Shown piece by piece: positions 53,979 through 62,597 of a DNA stretch of 64,000 nt. Location: positions 1-64,000 of the forward strand of contig JAEVYT010000011.1 in the NCBI GenBank assembly GCA_023392615.1. Reading direction: 5' to 3'. Below the pieces are notes generated by a model. That model had not been told where the DNA came from. It saw only the letters and a list, made by a program, of their open reading frames with translations, and made no database searches. Position numbers and translations under genes: made by a program. The first letter of the stretch is position 1, and every line of letters begins with the position of its first letter. Origin of the DNA: Bacillota bacterium (GTDB taxonomy: Bacteria > Bacillota > Clostridia > Lachnospirales > Lachnospiraceae).

Positions 53979-55046
53979 CTATAATTCAATCAAATTCTTC
54001 TCGGAATTCGTAAAGTTCTGACAACCATCTTCTGTTACAACCACGAGATCTTCTATTCTAACACCTCCAAAGCCCTTAATATATATTCCTGGCTCAACTG
54101 TTTCTGTCATGCCTGCTAATATCAAATCTTCTTCACTAGGTGACAATCTAGGATTCTCATGAACATGAAGACCAACACTATGACCAAGTCCATGTCCAAA
54201 GCATCCTTCATAACCAGCCTTATAGATGATATCTCTTGCTACCTTGTCTATTTCTTTCCCTTTGTATCCAGCTTTTATGAAGTTTAATGCTGCCATTTGA
54301 GCCTCTAATACCGTATTATATACTTCTTTTTGTTTCTCACTTGCTTTTCCTATTACTATGGTTCTTGTCATATCGGAACAGTATCCTTCATACACACAAC
54401 CAAAATCCATCGTCAGGAAATCACCTATTTCAATTTTCTTCTGTGATGGAACTGCATGTGGCATCGATGAATTTATTCCGGAAGCGACAATTGCCGGAAA
54501 GCTGCAAGCCGTACCTCCTTTTACTTTAAGAAGATATTCAATCTGCGCTGCAACCTCAAGCTCAGTCATGCCCGGTTTAATAAATGTAAGGATATCACTA
54601 AACACTTCATCCCCGATTGCTTCTGCTTTTCTCATAAATTCAAGTTCCCGGGACGTTTTTATTCTTCTCAGATTTGTAATCTCATGACCTACAGGGATCA
54701 TTTCATTTACCACCAATCTATCATGTAAATCATGATAGGTACCAAAAAGCATATCCCATGACTCAAAGCCTAACTTATTTACACCATCGGTTTTAAGCAA
54801 GTCATTGATTGCTTCTTCATAACCACTGCCTCCGATGGTAATCACCTCATAACCTTCCGCTTCTAACTCGGCCTGAATTGTATAACGAAAATCCGTAATA
54901 ACTGCATGCCTTTTATCCGTGATATATACATATCCGGTTTCACCTGCAAAACCGCTAATATAACGCATATTATTACCATTTGATATTAAAATTCCATCTA
55001 AGGAAAGTTTTTGTAATACATCCTGCACTCTTTTATAATTATCCAT
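53979..55046 (-). CDS. pepQ: Xaa-Pro aminopeptidase/dipeptidase (M24B)
   Basis: The 355-residue cytosolic enzyme cleaves peptides at X-Pro bonds. It has the creatinase N-terminal domain (about 1-125) and the pita-bread catalytic domain. The metal ligands are visible: Asp in LTMDFGCVYEG and in YCSDMTRT, His in GHGLGHSVGLHVHE, Glu in ETVEPGIY and the final Glu in VRIEDLVVV. Length is normal for the short family. The gene lies 75 bases after aroQ and 113 before efp, the usual order. It is fully intact. Confidence 0.95.
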   Translation of the reverse strand: MDNYKRVQDVLQKLSLDGILISNGNNMRYISGFAGETGYVYITDKRHAVITDFRYTIQAELEAEGYEVITIGGSGYEEAINDLLKTDGVNKLGFESWDMLFGTYHDLHDRLVVNEMIPVGHEITNLRRIKTSRELEFMRKAEAIGDEVFSDILTFIKPGMTELEVAAQIEYLLKVKGGTACSFPAIVASGINSSMPHAVPSQKKIEIGDFLTMDFGCVYEGYCSDMTRTIVIGKASEKQKEVYNTVLEAQMAALNFIKAGYKGKEIDKVARDIIYKAGYEGCFGHGLGHSVGLHVHENPRLSPSEEDLILAGMTETVEPGIYIKGFGGVRIEDLVVVTEDGCQNFTNSEKNLIEL

Positions 55047-55121
55047 GTTGTCTACCTATCCTTCTCCGTCTTAATTGTATGTATTTATCTTATCCAATCT
55101 ACTTTCATTTTTATACAGTAT

Positions 55122-55556
55122 CTAAGCGTTCATTCCAACAATTGCATCAATAGCAAATAGATACCCTTGCAGACCTAGTCCTGCTATCTGTCCATTACAA
55201 ACCGGCGCCGTAACTGACGTATGACGAAACTCTTCTCTTTGATGAATGTTAGAGATATGCACCTCTATCTTCGGCGATGTAATGGAGGCTAATGCATCAC
55301 GAATAGCATAGCTATAATGGGTGTATGCACCGGGATTAATTACAATACCATCGACATTATCATGGTAAGCCTTTTGAAGACGGTCTATGATTTCTCCCTC
55401 ACAGTTACTCTGGAAGGTTTCAATCATAATATTATCTTTCTTCGCTTTCTCCTCCAAAAGCCCAAGTAAATAGTCATAATCCTGTGTTCCGTATATTCCT
55501 TTTTCTCTTATACCTAAAAAATTCAAATTCGGCCCATTCAAAACCAAGATTCTCAC
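55122..55556 (-). CDS. aroQ: Type II 3-dehydroquinate dehydratase
   Basis: The enzyme removes water from 3-dehydroquinate in the shikimate pathway. The 144-residue dodecamer subunit has NGPNLNFLGIREKGIYG with the catalytic tyrosine, VINPGAYTHYSYAI, and VHISNIHQREEFRHTSV with the catalytic histidine. The start is GTG, after AAGGAGG. It starts 13 bases after the aroK stop on the same strand, so the two are one operon. Confidence 0.96.
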   Translation of the reverse strand: MRILVLNGPNLNFLGIREKGIYGTQDYDYLLGLLEEKAKKDNIMIETFQSNCEGEIIDRLQKAYHDNVDGIVINPGAYTHYSYAIRDALASITSPKIEVHISNIHQREEFRHTSVTAPVCNGQIAGLGLQGYLFAIDAIVGMNA

Positions 55557-55569
55557 TGTTCTTCCTCCT

Positions 55570-56088
55570 TTATATTACTCTTATATATGACTCCATAATA
55601 AGATTAACTATTTCATCAATTGATCTTCCATCCGTTGCAATAATCTTATGTGCTGCTTTTTCATATATCGGTGTACGAATACTTAACATCCTCTCCACTT
55701 TTTGCTCAAGCTCTTCACCTTTTAAAAGAGGTCTCGAGGTATCTCCTTTTAGTCTTTGCACCGTTGTCTCTTTTGTTGCCTTTAAAAATACGACAAACCC
55801 CATTTTCTGTAGCTGTTCGCCATTTTGCTTACGCATCGGTAATCCACCACCCGTAGAAAGCACATGATGTGTCATATCCACGCTCAGTTCCTTTAACAGT
55901 TCTGTCTCCAAATTGCGAAAATGCTCTTCCCCATAAAGTGAGAATATTTGATTAATTGTTTTCGCAACCTTCTTTTCAATCATCTGATCCGAATCACAAA
56001 AGCGATAGGATAATCGCTCAGCCAGCCTTATACCAACACTGGTTTTTCCAGATCCCATAAAACCAATCAAAATTACATTATGCTTCAT
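55570..56088 (-). CDS. aroK: Shikimate kinase
   Basis: The enzyme phosphorylates shikimate with ATP. The 172 residues have the P-loop IGFMGSGKTSVG near the N-terminus, the shikimate-binding FCDSD and STGGGLP motifs, and the lid region with RPLLKG. The ATG at 56088 lies 7 bases after GAGGT; the reading from 56121 is longer and lacks support. It is coupled to aroQ; yqeG lies just upstream, 39 bases away. Confidence 0.95.
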   Translation of the reverse strand: MKHNVILIGFMGSGKTSVGIRLAERLSYRFCDSDQMIEKKVAKTINQIFSLYGEEHFRNLETELLKELSVDMTHHVLSTGGGLPMRKQNGEQLQKMGFVVFLKATKETTVQRLKGDTSRPLLKGEELEQKVERMLSIRTPIYEKAAHKIIATDGRSIDEIVNLIMESYIRVI

Positions 56089-56127
56089 AGCGTGTACCTC
56101 ATATAAACCCTTATGGTTCATTTATCT

Positions 56128-56646
56128 TTATTGTTGACTTATCTTTCCTTTTGCTAAATCTTTTCGATAATAATGTAAGACAATTCGTTCTAGCTTACGT
56201 TTTAAAACAATCTGAATTTCTTCCTTCGGATGGATTGGTTTTACAAGATAGGTTAACATTCCTATCCTATTCGCACCAAATACGTCTGTAAACAATTGAT
56301 CTCCAACAAATACTGTGTTTTCTATCGTTGTACCCATAATCTTTGTAGCTCTGATATAACTTTTCTTTGATGGTTTATTTGCCTTCTGAATGTAGTGTGC
56401 ACCAATTTTTTCATTGAATCTACGCACACGTTCCCCGCTATTATTTGATATCAGGCAAGTTTCGAAGCCAATCTTCTTTAATCTTGCAAATAATGCAATT
56501 GCCCGTTCAGAAGCATCTGCACCATGTTCCACCAATGTATTATCAATATCAAACAATATCCCACGATAACCTTCTTTATAAAGATTTTCATAATCTATAT
56601 CATAGGATGTTTGTGCTAATCTCTTCGGATAAAACCTTTTTAACAT
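56128..56646 (-). CDS. yqeG: YqeG family HAD IIIA-type phosphatase
   Basis: The 172-residue protein has the HAD motif I ILFDIDNTLV with nucleophile aspartate, motif II LISNNSG, a lysine in KANKPSKKS and the acidic motif VFVGDQLFTD. YqeG-family proteins are soluble phosphatases that have been proposed to act on phosphatidylglycerol phosphate or related substrates; the bacterial substrate is not settled. The ATG at 56646 is 7 bases after AGGAG and gives the family's usual MLKRFYP start. It leads the yqeG-aroK-aroQ operon. Confidence 0.92.
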   Translation of the reverse strand: MLKRFYPKRLAQTSYDIDYENLYKEGYRGILFDIDNTLVEHGADASERAIALFARLKKIGFETCLISNNSGERVRRFNEKIGAHYIQKANKPSKKSYIRATKIMGTTIENTVFVGDQLFTDVFGANRIGMLTYLVKPIHPKEEIQIVLKRKLERIVLHYYRKDLAKGKISQQ

Positions 56647-56793
56647 ATCGTAACTCCTATTCCTTTTTGAAATATACTTTATCTTATTTTGCTCAAATAT
56701 TGCTATCCTAATCTTCATTCATTATAGCAATCGTTGGATTAATGTACAAGAAAAATCTATATTTATCCAACTAGGCTGTTCCTGTAAAATAAA

Positions 56794-56857
56794 AAGAACG
56801 ATGTTGTCCATTTGATGTTGAAAATATAATTATTTTCAACAGGATTTCATCGTTCTT
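56794..56857 (-). terminator. Terminator of mscL (two stacked stems)
   Basis: The outer stem (56794-56803 with 56848-56857, 10 bp) encloses an inner stem (56817-56826 with 56831-56840, 10 bp, loop TAAT). On the minus strand it is followed by TTTTTATTTT. It lies 8 bases after the mscL stop. Confidence 0.85.
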
Positions 56858-56864
56858 AATAATA

Positions 56865-57299
56865 TTATTGTGAAATATCTGCTGTACACTGAGGACACTT
56901 CGTAGCAGCGATATTGATATCCGACATGCAACGAGGACATTTCTTTGTTGTTGGCTCTGTAGTTGTATCCGGTTTCTTAATTTTATTCAACCACTTTACT
57001 ACCAAAAATACAACAAAAGCCATAATTAAAAAGTTAATTACTCCTGATATAAATACACCGTATTTAATAACGGGAGCTTTTTGTTTGATTGCTATATCCA
57101 ATGTATCATAATGTTTTCCGTTCAAAGCAATAAACCAGTTCGTAAAATCGATCCTACTGGTAATCACGCTAAGTATAGGCATAATTACATCGTTTACCAA
57201 TGAATTCACTAGACCACTGAAGGCTCCACCAATTATGATACCGACTGCCAAATCGATCATATTACCCTTTAAAGCAAATTTTTTAAATTCTTTTAACAT
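56865..57299 (-). CDS. mscL: Large-conductance mechanosensitive channel MscL with C-terminal zinc ribbon
   Basis: MscL opens under membrane tension to release solutes during osmotic downshock. The 144-residue product has the family start MLKEFKKFALKGNMIDLAVGI, the first membrane helix (about 16-42) and the second (about 78-103). After it, instead of the usual amphipathic helix, there is a Thr-rich linker and a zinc ribbon with two CPxC pairs: CPRC (about 121) and CPQC (about 135). The ATG follows AAGGAGG. Its own terminator follows. The added zinc ribbon would sit in the cytoplasm at the base of the pentamer. Confidence 0.93.
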   Translation of the reverse strand: MLKEFKKFALKGNMIDLAVGIIIGGAFSGLVNSLVNDVIMPILSVITSRIDFTNWFIALNGKHYDTLDIAIKQKAPVIKYGVFISGVINFLIMAFVVFLVVKWLNKIKKPDTTTEPTTKKCPRCMSDINIAATKCPQCTADISQ

Positions 57300-57378
57300 A
57301 TCTTTCCTCCTTATGTAACTTGATGCTACTTTTTAATGAAAAGTCCTGCTTCTTCACATTTGTAATATCTTTAATCAT

Positions 57379-58392
57379 CTAAAATCTTCGAATTGAGAAC
57401 AATCTTCTTGGTTGGCGATTGTTGAACGCATTTGGTACATTATTTCTTGGGATGTTAACTCTGTTATTACGTAAGTTAGTATTATTCGGGTTAAGGTTTT
57501 TATCATTTTCCTCTACCGTAGTTTCCACGACTTTGTTCACTTCAGTATTTTGAGCGATTTTAACTGAATTATTCATATCCTCTTCATCTTCTTCAATATC
57601 ATCGGTAATTTTTCGTTCGGCGATATTCTTTCGTGCAACATATAGATATCGGCTAAACTGTTTGATAAAATCTTCATAAGACATCGATTCACCAATTGAC
57701 GTTGACACAGCACATTGATAATAAAACTCCATATCATTTTGCAGAAATAAATCTTTATGTTTCTCAATCACTTCTCTTTTATGTTTTAAAAACTCAAAAT
57801 GCTGTCTTGTATAGTCTACTGCAAGATACGGTATAACCACTTTTTTTAATGCCAAAGCAAGATCCGTATTATCTGCATTTCTACTAATGCCTTTCATCTG
57901 CCCTTCACTGTAATAGGTGAGTAATAATCCATTCGGCTTTAACCACGTATAAAGCTGTTCTACAAATCCTTCCACGTCGAGAGTATAGCAAACGGAATCA
58001 ATAGAGATGATTGCATCAAATGAGTTCGGCGGATATACTTTTTCACCGATTGCACCGACATCAAAGATAAGCTTGTCATTTTCCTCTGCCCGCTTCTTTG
58101 CACTTGTAATGGCATTTTGCGAATAGTCAAATCCGTATACGGTAGTCCCTGTTTTAGAAGCAATATATTCTGCCATCTTGCCATTGCCGCACCCAACCTC
58201 TAGTACACTGTCACCGGGTTTTAATCCCGATATAAGCAACAAATCATCAATCTGCTTCTTGTCACTAAAGCCGTCTTGGGAAAAATCAATTCCATGAGTT
58301 TCTAGGCAGTATCTTGAAAAAACCTCATTATCCTCTACCATTTTATAAAAGTCCTCATACTCTTTATTAAACAGCAGCTTCGCTTTGTCCAT
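57379..58392 (-). CDS. Class I SAM-dependent methyltransferase with low-complexity tail
   Basis: The product of about 337 residues has a Rossmann methyltransferase domain (about 40-250) with SAM motif SVLEVGCGNGKMAEYI, motif II VYGFDYS and a later SIDSVCY. The C-terminal about 85 residues are acidic and then Asn/Arg-rich (NNPN..., RNN..., ending in RRLFSIRRF), not part of the enzyme. The family is general; the substrate is unknown. The ATG at 58392, 8 bases after GGAG, is preferred to one at 58422. It lies upstream of mscL on the same strand and probably is transcribed alone. Confidence 0.8.
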   Translation of the reverse strand: MDKAKLLFNKEYEDFYKMVEDNEVFSRYCLETHGIDFSQDGFSDKKQIDDLLLISGLKPGDSVLEVGCGNGKMAEYIASKTGTTVYGFDYSQNAITSAKKRAEENDKLIFDVGAIGEKVYPPNSFDAIISIDSVCYTLDVEGFVEQLYTWLKPNGLLLTYYSEGQMKGISRNADNTDLALALKKVVIPYLAVDYTRQHFEFLKHKREVIEKHKDLFLQNDMEFYYQCAVSTSIGESMSYEDFIKQFSRYLYVARKNIAERKITDDIEEDEEDMNNSVKIAQNTEVNKVVETTVEENDKNLNPNNTNLRNNRVNIPRNNVPNAFNNRQPRRLFSIRRF

Positions 58393-58618
58393 ACTGTCAT
58401 CTCCTATTTTATCAGCTATCATTATTTATATGATTTACATATGCGTTTTGATAACAGAGATCATAAGAGGCATAAGAGAAATTTCCTGATTACAGGATAT
58501 ACTAGGATAGCAATAATGTAAAGAATATGGTACAATATGTTAACAAAATACTTTTTAAGATAGTGCTTCCAATATAGTAGTTGAATGATATCTAGTAATA
58601 TTTAATGAGGTGATTTCT

Positions 58619-59185
58619 ATGGCTCCAACAGCAAAATATACTTCGATGTTTCCTTCATCTAAATGGTACATCATCAGAAAAATAGATCGTCTATTAAAGT
58701 ATCGTACCCGCAGACCTGAGCACACAGATTATATTGACAAGATCAGGGATGATTTGGAGGATATCTTTATCAATAACTGTGCAGGATATATCTTCTTTAA
58801 CCAAAAACACTATAAAAAACTAATTCGAAAGTGGGTTTCTTCTTTCTTACATGATTACCATAAATCCGATATAAAAAATCATAACATACATGGTAATCAA
58901 CTGTATGCAAATTATCTCTGGCACGCATTTTCCTATCAACTACTTCCTTGCATAACGGATAAGCAAGCTACACTTGCCTTTGACCGCACGAATAAGACAA
59001 GCTGTTATCTGCTCCTAAATAACTCATCAATCGCATATGAGCTTCACCATTGTGAAAAATTGACCGCTGATATTATTAATCAGTATGATGATATCCTTAT
59101 CTTTGATCTAGACTTTACCTGGTGCTATTGTCACACTCACGAAGCCTATTGTGGCCCATACTTTTATCAAAAAACGGATGAATAG
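58619..59185 (+). CDS. Hypothetical protein resembling DUF4275
   Basis: The 188-residue protein has no signal peptide or membrane segment. It contains LWHAFSYQLLP, a GNAT-free core and the end DFTWCYCHTHEAYCGPYFY, which recall the DUF4275 family of Bacillus; this is from memory and not certain. Function is unknown. The ATG at 58619 follows GAGG by 8 bases; a GTG at 58610 is less likely. Its last codons (encoding TDE and the stop) lie inside a terminator that also ends the convergent gene. Confidence 0.65.
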   Translation: MAPTAKYTSMFPSSKWYIIRKIDRLLKYRTRRPEHTDYIDKIRDDLEDIFINNCAGYIFFNQKHYKKLIRKWVSSFLHDYHKSDIKNHNIHGNQLYANYLWHAFSYQLLPCITDKQATLAFDRTNKTSCYLLLNNSSIAYELHHCEKLTADIINQYDDILIFDLDFTWCYCHTHEAYCGPYFYQKTDE

Positions 59186-59219
59186 CAATGTGAAACCTTC
59201 ACATTGCTATTCATCCGTT
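59173..59219. terminator. 22-bp bidirectional terminator overlapping two convergent gene ends
   Basis: A perfect 22-bp stem (59173-59194 with 59198-59219, loop ACC) has T-runs on both sides. It contains the final codons of both the plus-strand gene ending at 59185 and the minus-strand gene ending at 59207. Each arm therefore encodes the same C-terminal residues. Confidence 0.9.
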
Positions 59220-59764
59220 ATCTTTTTCTCATATACGGCGCAATCATAATAACTTCCGTCCTTGCGAATTCCTACTCCATACTCATACTTTAAAAAGCGC
59301 ATACCTGCCTTTTGCATAACACGACCAGAGGCGATGTTTTGCACATCATGCTTTGCTATGATACGCTGATATCCCACTTCATAAAACAAAAAATGCATTA
59401 CCACATGCAGCGATTCGGTCATAATTCCTCTGCCCCAATATTCTTTCCCTAAGCAATAACCAACTTCGCAGGTCATAGTCGACTCATCTGTAAACTCTAC
59501 ACTTATCGTTCCGATCGCCATCTGTTTCAGTTTCAATTCAATCGCCCACACATAAGTGCTGTCTCTCTGATACGAACTTAACCAATATGTAATTCTTCTT
59601 TGAGATACATAGACATCCTGATGTGGCCCCCAGGATAAATATTTGCATACTTCCGGATCCCCTGACCAATTACGAAACATATCTTCTGCATCATCCGTTT
59701 GAAATTTTCGTAACTTTAGTCGCATCGTCTCAATCGACTGTGTTCCTAAATGATGTAACTGCAT
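59207..59764 (-). CDS. GNAT-family acetyltransferase, RimJ/RimL type
   Basis: The 185-residue protein matches the RimJ/RimL-like group: TMRLKLRKFQTDDAEDMF at the start, the acetyl-CoA loop in GYCLGKEYWGRGIMTE and the late SGRVMQKAGMRFL. Members acetylate ribosomal proteins, antibiotics or small amines; the substrate here is not clear. The ATG follows GAGGTGAGG. It is monocistronic, ending in the shared terminator. It is complete, in contrast to the acetyltransferase remnant at 52726-53079. Confidence 0.85.
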   Translation of the reverse strand: MQLHHLGTQSIETMRLKLRKFQTDDAEDMFRNWSGDPEVCKYLSWGPHQDVYVSQRRITYWLSSYQRDSTYVWAIELKLKQMAIGTISVEFTDESTMTCEVGYCLGKEYWGRGIMTESLHVVMHFLFYEVGYQRIIAKHDVQNIASGRVMQKAGMRFLKYEYGVGIRKDGSYYDCAVYEKKITDE

Positions 59765-59986
59765 TTCCTCACCTCTAAGAAAATACCTATACAGGGACGA
59801 ACTTAATTATGACTGTCAGATGTTGATTCATTCGATAGTTCCATAATTAATTATTGCAATCTGAGCAAATGTATGCTTTGTGCCTTACTCTTAATACTTC
59901 GCAGTGTACTAATACAATTCCATTCTTCTTTTCGATCTTTTTATTCGATACAGTAAAACGGATTCACTCACCTTGCGGAAGCCAAA

Positions 59987-60057
59987 AACAAGCGTCCTAT
60001 TATTAAGATTTGGCACTGATTCAACCTAGCCATAATCAAACTAATTGGACACTTGTT
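59987..60057 (-). terminator. Likely terminator of pheST
   Basis: The arms AACAAGCGTCC (59987-59997) and GGACACTTGTT (60047-60057) pair over 11 bases with one mismatch. The loop is long and partly paired, and five T follow on the minus strand. It is 110 bases after the pheT stop. The rest of the 400-base gap (59765-60167) contains no gene I can support. Confidence 0.55.
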
Positions 60058-60167
60058 TATTCTTTGTTATATTTATGATATAACCATGATTAGTTACCCT
60101 TAATGTGTTATATCTTCTCGTTCATACAACTTTTATTTAGCTAGCTATGATACTATCAGAAAATCTC

Positions 60168-62552
60168 TTATTTTCTAATCTCAAGTCCCTTGGTAGCTAA
60201 GATTGCAAGCAATTCATCCACCATTGTCTGAATCTCCTGGCCTTCAAGCGTTCTTTCTTTTGAACCGAATTCAAAACGTACGGTAACACTTTTCTTACCT
60301 GGCAGAAGTTTTTCATCCTCAAAGATGTCTACTAGTCGGTATCCCTGAAGATATTCAGATTTATACTCCTTAACGTAAGATCCAATATTCTCATAGCGAA
60401 GAGTCTTATCTGCTAGAAGGCTTAAGTCTATGGTCACACCCGGATATTTGGATACTTCACTGTAACGAAGGCTTTCTGCTGCCAAGTTCTCAAGGCTTTC
60501 TACATCGATTTCAGCAAATGCAACATTAAGCTTCTTATCAATCTTATTCTTGATTTTAGGATTAATTACTGAGAAGAAACCGATCTCTTCGCCCTTTACA
60601 ATGATACTTGCGCTATTTACTGGATGAATATAATTGTATTTCCCAAGCTCTTCCTTTAACTGATAAGTCGGAGTCACATTCTTGATTGCAGCTACTAACT
60701 GTTCAATAATCTCTTTGCATTTAAAATAAATCTCTTTATCGGAAAGCTTCTTGCTTGCGATTGCTATACCAAGTCTCTTTCGCTCATTACACAGTCCATC
60801 TTCTTTTAAGCCATCTGCAACACGTCCAATTTCATACATTCCCATCTCAGGATAAGTATCTGCATTCTTAGCAACAAATCCCAATAAAGAAGGAATGATT
60901 GTTGAACGAATAGTATCATTCTCTGCAGTCACTGAGTTAATTACACGAATATTTGGCTCAGTTACAATACCGAGTTCTTTATTTGTTTTGCTTTCATACC
61001 AGATATAGCTGTGAACTTCATTCATCGCATAACGCTCCGATAAGATCTGCTTCATACGGTACTCATTATCTCTTGCCACATCGTGACGAACCGGTGTTAA
61101 GAAGCTCTTCGTAGATTGAATCTCAAAGTTATCATAACCGTAGATACGGGTGATCTCTTCAATGATATCTGCTTTTATGGTAACATCCTTGGTTGCTCTC
61201 CAAGACGGAACCACAACACTAAATTCATCTCCCTTACGAGTAAGCCCAAAGCCAAGTGCGGTAAGTGTTTCCTCAATTTGGTCGGAGGAGATATCAATAC
61301 CGGTATATTTATCTACATAAGCCTTATCAAATTCAATTGTGATTGTATCATAATGCTTTACATACTCATCCGTAAGAGAAGAGGTCACCTGTACATCAGG
61401 ATCAATATCCTGTAATAATTTCACAAAACGTCCGATTGCAGGAACGGTAAGTTCCGGATCAATAATCTTCTCATATCTAGAACTTGCATCCGTACGAAGT
61501 CCCAGACGTGTTGCAGATTTACGAACGGATACGCCATCAAAATTAGCGGATTCTAATAATACGGAATTTGTATCGTCTGTTATTTCAGATAACTCGCCGC
61601 CCATAATTCCGGCAATTGCAACCGGTTCCTTCTCATCACAGATTAAAAGCGTATCATTATCCACCTTACGCTCAACGCTGTCTAAAGTTAAGAAATCAAC
61701 TGTTTCCGGATAAGTTTTGACACGAATTTTAGATACCTTCTTATTATCAAAGGCATGCATCGGCTGACCAAGCTCCATCATCAGATAGTTAGTAAGATCC
61801 GCAAGTAAATTAATCGGTCTCATACCGCAATAAGTAAGACGGATTCTCATGTTGATTGGAGACTTCTTCTCTGTAATGTTACTGATGGAAAGACAACTAT
61901 AACGATAACATTTATCTACATTCTCTACCTTTACATCAATTCCCGGTAAATTTTTATAGATACTTGTATCTACAACCTCAAGTGGCTTTAACTCTCTTTT
62001 CGTCAATACTGCGATTTCTCTTGCAATTCCGTAATGTCCCCATAAATCAGGGCGGTTTGTTAAGGATTTATTATCCACTTCAAATACGGTATCATTCAGC
62101 TGCATAAAGGTCTTGATATCTGTTCCGAGCGGATAGATATCTTCTAGTATCATCAAACCAGAATTTTCTTCGCTAACGCCCAATTCCTTCTCTGAGCAGC
62201 ACATACCATGACTAATCTCTCCTGCAATCTTAGCTTCCATGATCTGCATATCTCCAACCTGACCACCAAGCTTTGCAAAGGGAACCACTGCACCCACAAA
62301 TACATTCGGTGCACCACATACACAGCCTACCACTTCACTACCGATATCAACTTTTAATAAGTGAAGTTTCTTAGAGTTTGGATGATCGTTGATTTCAATA
62401 ATCTTACCAACTACAACATCCCTAACCTTTGTTCCATATTCATATATATCTTCAACCTCAGCAGTGGATAATGTAAATCTGCCGATTAACTCTTTTAAAT
62501 TAATACCGGATAAGTCAGTGAATTCTGAAATCCAATTCATTGATATTAACAT
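60168..62552 (-). CDS. pheT: Phenylalanyl-tRNA synthetase beta subunit
   Basis: The 794-residue subunit has the expected order: an N-terminal tRNA-binding OB domain (about 40-150, with HPNSKKLHLLKVD), B3/B4 editing domain (about 205-385), B5 (about 400-475), the class II-like core (about 490-690) and C-terminal ferredoxin-like anticodon-binding domain (about 700-794). It works with the alpha subunit to charge tRNA-Phe and to remove misacylated tyrosine. The ATG follows GGAGG by 9 bases. The gap to pheS is 45 bases, one operon. Confidence 0.96.
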   Translation of the reverse strand: MLISMNWISEFTDLSGINLKELIGRFTLSTAEVEDIYEYGTKVRDVVVGKIIEINDHPNSKKLHLLKVDIGSEVVGCVCGAPNVFVGAVVPFAKLGGQVGDMQIMEAKIAGEISHGMCCSEKELGVSEENSGLMILEDIYPLGTDIKTFMQLNDTVFEVDNKSLTNRPDLWGHYGIAREIAVLTKRELKPLEVVDTSIYKNLPGIDVKVENVDKCYRYSCLSISNITEKKSPINMRIRLTYCGMRPINLLADLTNYLMMELGQPMHAFDNKKVSKIRVKTYPETVDFLTLDSVERKVDNDTLLICDEKEPVAIAGIMGGELSEITDDTNSVLLESANFDGVSVRKSATRLGLRTDASSRYEKIIDPELTVPAIGRFVKLLQDIDPDVQVTSSLTDEYVKHYDTITIEFDKAYVDKYTGIDISSDQIEETLTALGFGLTRKGDEFSVVVPSWRATKDVTIKADIIEEITRIYGYDNFEIQSTKSFLTPVRHDVARDNEYRMKQILSERYAMNEVHSYIWYESKTNKELGIVTEPNIRVINSVTAENDTIRSTIIPSLLGFVAKNADTYPEMGMYEIGRVADGLKEDGLCNERKRLGIAIASKKLSDKEIYFKCKEIIEQLVAAIKNVTPTYQLKEELGKYNYIHPVNSASIIVKGEEIGFFSVINPKIKNKIDKKLNVAFAEIDVESLENLAAESLRYSEVSKYPGVTIDLSLLADKTLRYENIGSYVKEYKSEYLQGYRLVDIFEDEKLLPGKKSVTVRFEFGSKERTLEGQEIQTMVDELLAILATKGLEIRK

Positions 62553-62597
62553 TCTTCATTTCCTCCATTCTTTCGCTCATAGCGACATTGATATATT

